Assembly: GCA_020650975.1 (NCBI GenBank)
Contig: JAIPMN010016440.1
Coordinates: 1 to 27,395 of the forward strand
Length of the DNA stretch: 27,395 nucleotides
Source: Apostichopus californicus
Taxonomy: Eukaryota > Echinodermata > Holothuroidea > Aspidochirotida > Stichopodidae
Direction of reading: 5' to 3'
The position numbers and the translations under genes are program-made. This document shows, piece by piece, positions 10,501 through 22,500 of this stretch. Position 1 is the stretch's first letter. Each line of letters opens with the position of its first letter. A model generated the notes under the pieces. The model was given only the letters and a program-made list of their open reading frames with translations. It searched no databases and had not been told where the DNA came from.

Positions 10501-13500
10501 CAATACCCTCGTGCAGTTAGCAAACACTGACTACTGAAGGTTGCACAATTCTGGTTGTCTGCACTGTTCAGCTTGATCTCAAGATTACAACTTGTTCAAA
10601 TATTTTTCAGTAGGAACAATTCCATTGTTCTCGTCAGTTTATCTGTCATCTTAAATAGTCAAATTATATAGTATCTGTGTAGCCCTGAGCAACAGAGAAG
10701 ATTAACCACTGTCTGTCTGTACAGTGTGTCCAGTACAGGATGTGCCGCATTCACCATTCTATGATATAATTAGCATTATGTACAGCTTGTATACAGTATC
10801 AATATAGGCAGGTGCAACTATTAAAAACATAATCAAAGGGGGGGGGAGATGGCACAGGAGAGTGGGGAGGAGGGAGGGTGACAAGAATGGAGCGATTGGA
10901 TACAAAGTGTTCATACACTTTATGGCAATTATCGCCATAGTTTAATTACATAATTTACCTCTGTACATTGCAACCAACATTGCAAACTTTTTATTCAAAG
11001 GTTGGGAGAGGAAGGGAGATTAGGAATATGAAATTCTCCACGATTCCCAGATCTCATTCGGGTTAAGATTTCTTAGAATATATCGATGTTAAAACCATCC
11101 ATAGCAGCATGCATGCACTACGCATCGGTTATGTATTCTGTTATTCACTATACAATTCAATTCATGTCAAAGGGTTTAAAATGATGAATGAAATCAAATT
11201 AAAATAACAAACATCTCTGAGAAACTGCACAATTGCCCATTATTATGTCATGAGAGATAGAGAGAGAGCTGCAGGCTATTAAATTGTCTCACCCAATGGT
11301 AGCGATGAAATCTGACAAAACGTATCTAGCATTCGATTGCCATCTGCATCGACGACATAGTTTCCCAGAGAATTGTGGCTGTCCACGCAAAAGTTGACGG
11401 TGTAGCCATTCTGATGAGACCAAGGGAGGAATTTGTCGTTAAGTTAAGAATCAAGCTGCATTTTTACTACAAGACTTACAGCCAGGTAAGTAGAGTCCCG
11501 ATCATAATCGATGTCAAAGTCCAATCCCTGGCCGATTAGCCTAAAAGCATCTCTTGATTGATGTTACTAGACCGATGAAACCCAAACACATTTACCGGTT
11601 GGGTTTTTATGAAAGACGATACTTTAATATACGTCTCCTGTGAACTCCCATCAACCCAGCAAATGCAATGTCCGATCAATTGGTAACATTTTTTTTCACT
11701 GCACCTCCACCGACCCCTGCAACTGTTGCAAGTATGGACGATTCGGAATGAAGAGGGAAACGACCTGAAGAGGTCAGAAGGGCATGGCGCAAAAATGCTA
11801 CCAATTTGTTAAGCTAGGTAGAGTGTGAATTTACAGGAGACTGGGGAAGAGTGAATAAATATATCAGTAAATGAATCAGGATTATATCTGTTTGCAGAAT
11901 ATGACATCAAAATGCACAAACAAGCTAGATGTGAGTTGATGGAGAGCTACAAATACACGCTAAGAAACAGACCAATGTAAGATCACAAACTTGTACATTA
12001 CAAAGTACTTTTAGAGAGTATAGGGTGTGTGGAACAGCAAATGGGTACACAGGTTACAGTGCTAAACTATAAATGTGATATTTCGGTAGCTGACAATGAT
12101 TGTTTAATTAAACTGCCGGAAATTGTCTGCAATTTGTAGGTCGACAACAATCACAGCCTTATAACATTGCTGTACAACGAAGATATGAATTTTTCAAATT
12201 TGGTGATATTTTGTGAAATTGCATCTGGCAACAACAGACAGAATGATGTCATCACAGCGATTCAACTGAAACTGTTTTTGTCTTTCTTTATAAATTTAAC
12301 CCTGGTTATACAAAGAGGAAAGTAGTATATTTCTACAGAACTGTCGCATTTTGATGAAAATTCTTAATGACAGTGAACCGTGACAGCTAAAACACCATTC
12401 CAACTGTATCATCTTCAAGGATTTCAATCAACAAGCAGATTATAACAGAGAATTATACAGCCAGCTTTGAAGAACATTTGCCATTGTGACATCACAGACC
12501 ACGGACTGTCATCAAATCCAGGGAAGAATCAGTGTTAAGCCAGTCGATATAAAGTTAAAACCAATCAGCCCATATCTTTAGCTGGGGACAAAATATTCAG
12601 ATGAGATTTTTCAACTAACAGTGTGAAATATTTTTACTCTCCATATAAGTGTCATATTGTCTGTCACTGGAATATATCTTTTTAATCACCAAAGTTTGTA
12701 GTTTAGGTTGATGCATGAGCCTAAATAGAAGGAAACAGGTAAAAAAGGACTGAATTGATCCCACAATGACAAGATGGTACGTTAAACTAGTGTACTTTTC
12801 TTTCTCTGGCTGTAAAGATTTTTTCAAAGCAATAAACCAGGTACTTGTAAACCAATTCAAACATTGGACCAGATTACACAGTGCTTTTTTTGTATCAAAC
12901 AGATTGAGAATATTATATCCATGGAGATGATATGAAGCACAATACAGTGGATGGAGAGATCTGCTTTGATAAATTTATGGCACTGTTTGCAAATAGAGTA
13001 TAAAATTAACTTGTGCTCACAACCTGAATCTAACCTTTGGCCATCTGTCATAGCACTGTACATTCATAGCACTGTACAATATTGGGTAATCCTTATTACT
13101 ATCCAAACAGGATATATGTCCCAGCTGTTTCCCCTGGTTTTTACAAGTCTTCCTTATTTGTTTATATAAGGACATGTTTGATTTTTAACATGATGCTTAA
13201 TAGACTAAAAACAAGCAATGTCTGTTTTTTGTTTTTTTGTGTGAAAATTTATGGGAACTACAGAGTGCAAACTGCAAACATTGATAACTTTAAAATTTCA
13301 GATAACAGGAAACCCACTGAAAGCAGTCAGACCTAGTTAATAATAGAGTATTACCATGGTAACCTGACAATGCAACACTGCATCACATGACAGTGAATAT
13401 ATATATGCAACATATTGTTCTACTTAGTATACCATCTACTATATACATGTGACATAAACTGACAACCCTCTGTTTAATTCCGTCATCCATTACAGTGCTA

Positions 13501-16500
13501 GCTTTGATCATGACACACCTGATGGTTTTGACCAATTCCTTACATAAATCAGGCCAATTACTGTCAGATACTGCTTATGCTTCTGTTGTACGTAATCAAA
13601 ATATAGTCAAATCTAGGTCGGATCTAATAGCTCACACAAAGTTTGAACAAGTCAACTTCTGTCGTATCTAATCAAAGTTTATATAGTCAAATCTAGGTCG
13701 GATCTCAGCTCACGGCAAAGTTTGAATGAGTCAACAAGTCAGCTCTGCAAGGCATGAAGCTTTAGTGGCATAATCAACTTATATTTGCAGTATCACTGCC
13801 TTTAAAGTATCTGAACAGTTTTTATAAATAAGCACTGTAAGATGCTTCTGAGTTAACCTGACATATTGCACGAACTAATTAAGACAGTATAGTGTACAAA
13901 GAGTTGAGCTCTATAAATGTACCCAGAAAGGGTGGAAAGAGGAACAGATCTCCTGGTTGTATCAAACTTGAACTGTCTTTGTGATGTGGTCAGGTCTCTC
14001 AATGTAGAATGAAGATAGCAAACAGTATGAACAACTCATCATCACGAATGTACCGAAAATTGTCGAAACTGAAAGTTCATTTAAAAGGTGTGAAGACTCG
14101 CGCACAAAGAAACGTCTCATGCCGGTAATCTGACCTAGTTTCGAATGAGGTGTAACAGAAGTGTTAGACACTAGTGTAGAGTCAATACATACAGCTACGG
14201 TCAATACCCACAACACAGTGTACATAGCAGCGATGGACATCTCAGGTCTAGATAAAAGATAACAAGGTATCACGTTTTATTACTGTCTGCATTTTGTAGC
14301 GACAAGAGCGCGGCACTCGGTTTGGGGCGAGTCTTCAATGCCTTTAAAGGGATATTTCTGGTAGCAGACAACGGAACTGTGACATTTATGGAAAGAGCTG
14401 GACATTCCACACGATGAGTTGAAAACTCTGACGATCTCTAAATCTCAACTCTAATTCAAGATATGGTTGTTTCATCAAGCCCTAATGTGGCTGCTGGGTA
14501 ATCTTTCCATACTGCCCTAGAGTGATCAAGTCATCATAAGCGGTCTGTGATGTCATAACCTAGGCAATTAATTCTTCAAAAGCTTTACTTTTCTATTATA
14601 ACCTTCTTATTTGATTTATTCTTGAAACCTGACACATTTTGGTTGTTTTCTTAGGCTGTGAAGGTTCTCTGTATTTGAAATATTTCATTAAATGCAAGTT
14701 TTTTGTAGAAAAATATTATTTTCCATTGTGAATGAGTACGTTAAATATTACAAAGGAAAACAAAAATGTTTAAACTGAATTGCTGTAATGACATTATTCA
14801 TTTGACTGTTGCCAGATGCATTCAAAAATTAGCATAAAATTTGCATAAAATTCATATGTTCACCATATTTAAAATGTTATGTTTTATGACCTAGAGATGC
14901 AGACAATTTCAAACATATTTAAGGTAGACATATGTACAAGTTCATGCAAACTTTGGTGAGTTACTGTTTACAACAGGGTTGTCCAACCTTTTGCAGAGGA
15001 GGGCCACATGGAATGATTATGATGAAGGAGGGGGCCGCATGAACCCTACGCTCGATTTTCGATTTTTTGCCCAAGGCAACAAAATGTGAGCACTGCGCGC
15101 GGAGCGCACTGACTTATTTTCCTTCCTGATAGAACAGATGAATAAAGTTCGGCCGCCCCCCCCCCTCCGCTGAGAGAGTGTCACACAAACTGACCTGTAT
15201 GCAGTTTTTTGGACCCAGAAGGTTCGAATGATTGATTATATAGCTTCAAATTGTTATCAATAAATCTGCTCACTAAAATTTCGCACCGTAGAGCATCTCT
15301 GGTGGGCCGGACGCAACCGTGCGGCGGGCCGGACGGTGGCCCGCGGGCCGTAGGTTGGACAACCCTGGTTTACAAAGTGAAGGTATCTCCATGACACATT
15401 AACAAACAATTTACCATCACAAATAGATTTATATTGCCTTTTTGCAAGGGCTCCTCTGGAAAGCAGTGCTTCTGCACTGAGCAGGACTATACCCTCATTA
15501 AAGATGACAATAATAAAAAATTAAATTAAAAAAAAATCGATCAGGAAGAAATCAACAACAAATGAACATTCAGAGAAAACAAAATTCTTACCAATGTTGC
15601 ATTGCTGTAACGTTCAATAAGTTCCTGTAAAGAAAAATAAAAATAAAATTGCCTTTAAGGAATAATTCTTGCACAACAATTAGTACATATTTCTCACATC
15701 ATGGTAAAGTGTCATTACAATGCAAAGAGTTAAAAACCTGTGTACTGTAAACAATGTTCATTGATGATCGGGTCTTTTAATTTAAAATTTTTTTTAAATT
15801 TTTAATTCTCACATTTAGACACGAATAATCCAAAACATAATTACAAGTTTTGGAAATTTACAAGAGCTATAGAATTCTTATAAGTTGCTTCCTGTTATTT
15901 AACCGTTCATCAGTACAAGAAGAGTATAAATTTACTTTACACACTGAATGGCACAACTTTGTGAAGAAATTGAAGCACAGATGAGGAAGCTAGGAGCTCA
16001 GAACTAAAACACCCTTGAAACAAAGTAGTAAAAATATTACGAAAGCCCTATAAAATATCACCAAATTTGTTCCCAAATAGATAGCTATACATGTTATTTA
16101 GCTTATATATAACATTGCTCAAGATTCCAAAATGATGTGAAATAATTTCCGACTACATTTACATACTATCACTGGAGTTAATATGTGTGTTGAGTGCTTG
16201 TCTGTTATTGTGCAGTCAATATAACATCCATGAATAATGCTGGCAGATTGAAGCCATATGAAATAATTCACATTAGGAGGTTTGCAAATTTATTTTCCGA
16301 GGGTGGCACTTACAATGGGTGAAAAGTTTAATCCTGCATTTTATTTGTCTATTTTCTTCCGAGCATGTTTCGGCCGTCATTATACTGACAGCCTCGCATA
16401 GATCGATGGTCGTAGCAGTGGATGAAACTAAGATGATGTACCAATTAATTAAACAGAAAAGCTATCAGTACAGTAGTGCACAAATTATGGTAATTATATA

Positions 16501-19500
16501 TCAAATTGAAGTCAACTCGAGCACAGTACTACCCTGGCCCAGAGGGGTCCTGGTAAAGTATATGTGATGCTGTTTCCAATTTGTTATATAACGACTTTCA
16601 AACTACTTATAACAACTTCAAATTAGTTATAGCAAGTTTCAAACTTGTTTATTATGAACTTGCAACTAGTCGATCATTTTACTATTTGGAAAAGGCATTA
16701 TAACAATTAGTTTGAAATGACATTTAATATATACTTCAATGTTTAATATATACTGGGCCACCATACAGTACAGATCAATCCATATGAACCATTTACAGTA
16801 CAAAGTATACACAGCATATACACACACAGTAAATGTTAACTTACACTCTATACCATGCAAACTGTAAATTTGCAACTCCTAGCTGTATAATGCATCAAAC
16901 AGACAGCCCATGCAATCTTCCTAATGGTGGTCTTATTTATCCACCTGCAGCTTACTCAATAAAGTATTGACATGTAAGAACCTAGACAAGCAGCTACTAA
17001 TCGGTAACCCTACAGGCATGGCAAGAAACACATTAGAATACACAGTTATACATCTTCGAATTCTGAGAGTCTAAACAGACTGATCTCAGTTTGGCCAACA
17101 GGGAATTCTGTAAACTTTAATTTTATCAAAGACATACATAAACATGTAGAATGTATAAAAGTAGGTAGAAATTCACATTTCCAATGTAGATCTCAGTATA
17201 AAATCAATTGTATGGTGATGTTTAAATAGCAAGGATTTTTCTCAAATTACTATTGTTTAAGTAATTTTACTACAGACACCTTAATAAAAGCATAACGTCG
17301 TTTACGATTATTGTTTTTTAATTTCTTCAAAGCCTGAAAATTCGTATACACATGTACTGTATATATTGGCAGGTAGTCTTTAGTGTAAAGTCTATGTATA
17401 TACCTTACACAGCTGGTTGTGTTACAAAGCAATATACTAAAATTCAACTTATTTGTAGGGCTTGACATAATCGTCAAAAAGGGCACAGCAAAAATGCCAT
17501 TGGTAATTTCCAATTGAAAAGGGCATGACGGCAAATGGAAAGGGCATGACGACAAAATAGGGCATGGCGGCAAAAATGAATTTGTGTAAGGGCACATACG
17601 TCATTTTTGTTCGCGCAATTCTTACGTCATTTTGGAGCAGTAAAGTGTCGAATCAGGCCATTTAATTATGAATAATTAAACAAATACAAGGATGAAGATA
17701 TTTTTTTTTTCTCGTTTAGAAAATATTTTCTACCTGAACATCTAGTCAATGCGAGCACACTTTTCCAATGCTCTAAACATCTCATGTTGTTTATTCCTTT
17801 TGTTTCGTTCGCTATATGGCATAGTGAATCGGAAATGTCGAAACTATTAATCTTCACGTGGGTTGATATTCAGTAAAAAGCGCAGGGCAAAGCAACTTTT
17901 AACTTGAAAGTCCCAAACGTAAATAAAAATAACTATCACCCCTTTCAGTATGTGGTATGTGCCGTATGACATGATACATCACTACTTTCAACAACTAATT
18001 ATCCACATAGTTTCCTAGGTGGAGGTTACTATTTCTATTGAGGTGTTCTCATATTAACATTCCCGCCCAGTTTAAAGCTACAGGACAATAAATCGACTAA
18101 AGCAAGTCCAAATTTCACGCGACAAAGTCAATGGGATTTTACTGTGTGAATTCCCTCGCACACAGTTAACTCAATGAAGAAGTCCCATTGACTTACTGTG
18201 GAAGTAAAACGAATGTCGAACAGCGAAGTCCTTGCGAAGTAAGAATGATCTAAACGACATTAATGTTTGTAATGTATGTATAACAGATACGGGTGTCCGG
18301 CGAAACTCATGAGAAAGTTTTCAAAAAAGAAGAGGAAGAAGGAAAATAAAAAACAAGGAATCAAGGTACTGCATTACGAAATATGAATCAAACAAAATCT
18401 CCCCAGTATTTTGGGGTTACTCTATAGTGTAATACTCCCAATGCACAGGGCACCGACGACAAAACGTAAAGGGCATGACGGCAATCTCTTGCCGTCTGGG
18501 AGGTGTATTTTTCAGGGGCACCACGGCAAACAGCAAGGGCACGACGGTGCCATCGGTTATTTAGAGCCCTGTATTTGTTTATACAGCCTTATTTGAACTT
18601 AATGTTTAATGGTATTTTATGTACAAATTCGACCAAGCAAATTAAGCTTTAAACATTTCATCGCAGCTGGCAAATAATAAAATAACTTTATTAGTGAGAC
18701 AAGCGGGCACTACCAGAGCGTTGCAAATTATTAATAAAAATTTGCATGGTTACTCTAATGGGAGGGAGTGGGGGGGGGAGTTCCCTTAGACTACATCGGT
18801 GTTGGCTTCAATGACTCCATACTTTGTTAAATCCTCCAGCTGTCCATGGCTTTTTCATAGGGCACTTATGCCCCCCCCCCCACCCCCACTCCCCAACCTT
18901 TGAAATCCTATGCACAGCACTGCCAATGCTAACATTATGGGAAAATACTTTTCCAGTCGAACACACTCAATAGGCTTTCACCATACTGTTCACTGGTGAA
19001 AATAATGATCTCTAGCTTTCTTAACATTAAAATCCTAACTTTAACATTTTAAATTGTGGAGATACACATTTTTGTTAAATTTTGTGACATTTTTTGAATG
19101 CATCTGACATTAAGGAAGAGTAAATATTGCCATATAAATTCCCCTAATTGTTTTCTTTAATTCATAATGGTTTTGTTTTAGGGTGTGTGAGAGTGGGGGA
19201 TAAGGGAGGAGGAGGAGGGGGGGAGGAGAAGAAGGGGCTGAAGGGACGAAGCAGGTGGAGTTTGGAGTTGGACATGACAAGGTGTGTTTTTCATCTGATT
19301 GCAATTTAAACTAGATATGTCTTTGAAATGATAATAATACAACTAAAATGAAACTTCACATGTTTAAATACTGTAAAAAAATCCTACATTGATCACGGTG
19401 TACATATGGGCAGTAGTACATTACCAGTTCCGATTTACATCATGAGAAAAATATTTTCTTCAATTGTACTGAAAAAGAATTGATATGCCCTGGGAAATTG

Positions 19501-22500
19501 GAAAAAATTTCAATGGTATTGTTGTGATAACTACTGTGAATAAACAAAGTACTGAATGGTAACTACATACTAAGTCTATCACAGTATGTCAATGACTGGG
19601 CCATCTCCCTCATGGCCTAACCCCCTTGGCCTTTACCTTCATAAATATTGCCACATCTGTGATTTACAGGGTCTATTACATTCAGTTGCAAGAAAAATAT
19701 AAAATTTGGTTTTTTACATCAGACATAAAACTTGCAACACCTTCTGAAGACACTGGATGGGTCAAATCAAATCAAGTCAAAAGGAATTTAACCCATGGTC
19801 GACCTCGCGAGAGGTCCTACAGGGTATAATAAGATTGTTTTTATAGAATAGACACATCATACAGAATAACATACTTTTATAGTTCATAGTGACAACACTC
19901 ATCCCAATGATTGAACAGATAATATCCAGGCAGAAATCTGGAAAAGAGTAACTTAAATGTGTGTTCCACATGTATGTAGCTCAAAGATCTATGCCCGTAA
20001 TGCCTGTACATATATATCGTAAAGAGTACGGATTATAAATGTGCAGACTATATAGGCTACACTACAGTAGAAACCTTGGCGATCTCCAATCAATATTGCT
20101 GGTCAACATGATCTTCAAAATATTGATGATTATCGCAACTGCATGGATATAAATCCACAGATCTGTTTGTATTTGGAATTTCTTGGACATCGAGAACATT
20201 ATGCTATCTTACTTGTAATTTAATTCAGAGTGAAAATTTTTCCTGTAGCAAATATATGATGGGATAGTCATTGATCACAGAAATTGCAAAGTGCCGTATG
20301 TTGCTACATGGTCAAGAACATGACAAAAAAAATTAACAAGATTTGAGCGGGTCATTTATTTTTAAACAAATACAGTAGACCTGCGCGCAGAACTCTGTTA
20401 GTGTACCTAGTGGCTTCAAGGGGGGGGGGGGGGGACTGAACGGTGACCTGGAAGGGGTCGATTGTGGTGGCATTGCTATAAAAACATTACCAATTTTTGT
20501 GTAACATTCAAAAGTCAAGGAACGGCAGCTCCAAATTGGATATTGTACACTGTACGTTGATTCGAGACAGGCAGCCGAGGATTGAGCAAAGTAATAATGT
20601 TAGCATAGTTGCGTGGCTGTTATTTAGTAAAGTGTGTTACTTTACAAACACGTTAAAGTCAAGACACAAACTCAGTTGTTATCATTGGTCTATTTGAAAG
20701 AGATTAAACTGTCATGTACAACTTTCCCGCTCAGCTAAGAAAAATCTTACTCCATTTAGAAGATATCACAGTTTTAGGCTAACTCATCACAGACAAGGCT
20801 AAAGACTTGAACAAGGCTATTTATGAATACACCATCGAGCCACATGTGATGCAATGTGGTTTTATTTGTACAATGTTTATTTTCTGCAACAGAGAATGGC
20901 CTTACATGAAAATTTCAAATCTTAAATATTGAAGCCAGCTTATACAGTGATGACCTAATGATGACATTGGTTTCATTTTCAACACGGTTTACCTTGAAAA
21001 AGCGAGAGAGTGAAGTAAAAGCTGTGGCACTATGAAATCACTGATAGTTTACAACTGCCCCAGACATGACTCTCATCTCTCGAACGGAGCAAGTTTGTTC
21101 TTAGCTGTTAATTTTGAGCGATTGTTCGTCATAAAAGATCTTACTAACATTGTACACCAAAGACAGAATGTGGGTAAATTGCATTTTCATTAATAAACAA
21201 TTTTCACAGCATATAGCCTTCTCCTGTGAAAGAAAGAATTTCCAAACAAAATTTGTAGGATTTTTTTTTTAAAGTCAACTTGCAAAGTAGCACTGTCCAG
21301 TCTTGAAACAGGGAGTTGTTTCCATAACAAGTTTCCATAGCAATGCTTGAAATCAGCAAAACAGGCCAATTGAAAGCCAGCTGGATATATGCCTTTCCAT
21401 TTATCCCACAGAGTGGGTATAATATGGTACTTCAGCTTATGCAATGACACCTAGGTAACAAAGGTCAACATCTGATATTATTTCTACAGAATTTGACCCA
21501 AATAAAACATACTTTTGTACAGGTTTTGATTATCTAAAGCAGAACTGTGAAGTGTCATTCAATATTCTCTGAGCACCACTGTGATCAATTCTGCTGGGCA
21601 AGATTAGTGGGTGTTTCAGGCAAGTTTTTCATGCCTGCATGCATATATACAATACTGTACTTTTATTGAGCTTCTACTGTGTATAGTCACATCAAAGTAT
21701 TGTAATGCCAGCTCTCTGCTCAGAATTTAAACAGAGAACCGATCGATCGAACAACAAACTTATTTGCTGATCGATCTTACGGTAGTGGGCACAGATGAGA
21801 TGACGACTAAAATGTGTTGGTTATACAAGTTTATGACATAGCTCCACAATTTGACAATTTTGTCAATATTAGCAATTTCAACATCCCTAAAACGATTATC
21901 AACAGTTCAATGCAATACAAAGTTCTTTTAAAAGGCATAGCTGGTGGTTTTTCAACATCCTCTAATCTGTTCAAATTGATGTTACATTGAATATTTACAC
22001 CAAGAACCTTTCCATTGATGTATGGCACATTGTATTATTTTCTTTTGGGACTTGGTAAAACTTGATCAAACCTAGCACTTTTGGACAAGGAATTTGCTCT
22101 TTTCGCAAAAATTCCTTTAAGCGCTCACGTGACTGCAGGTCACCCTGTGTACATACATGTGCAGAGTCGGTTGAGGAAAAATTTTGATCAAGCTGTTCAC
22201 TTCAGGACTAACACTACGCCGATACGACACTCTGTAGTACTGTTAAAAATTCTAAATGACAACGAATTGTTTAGTAGGAGGTTGCAAAACACTTCTGAAA
22301 ACCGAAATTTAAGTTTCTTTTCGTTTCCCAGTCATCAAACCGACGATAAACGTTGCAGGCTTTGGATGAATTTTGTAAGGAGTTGTGACTTTCTGAAAGC
22401 CTTGCATTAATTTATGGCAGCGAGACTGAGACATACCCAAAGCTCTGTAGTTCGTGGATTTGATTAATATTGCATCCACTGACTGGAAACTAACTGCAAA

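Larger units (their letters stand above)
11411..15591 (-). other. ABAT intron, 4181 bp
   Basis: It holds the inverted repeat at 11678, the 13593 tandem repeat, TTAA MITE copy 2 and a hAT MITE. Positions 11807-13592 show only AT-rich sequence with no feature that I can support. Confidence 0.7.

Noticed and set aside
13962-14273. 103-codon minus ORF
   Set aside because: Lies mostly in MITE copy 2; no protein family resemblance and disrupted in the other copies.
17250-17597. 115-codon minus-strand ORF rich in CPF/CP words
   Set aside because: The repetitive part is a translation of the GGGCATGACGGCA repeats of the hAT-like element.
18411-18596. Plus ORF with GHDG words
   Set aside because: Same repeats, other strand; low-complexity translation.
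19110-19304. Minus ORF with proline/serine-rich stretch
   Set aside because: Translation of a GGAGGA-rich purine tract; no start context or homology.
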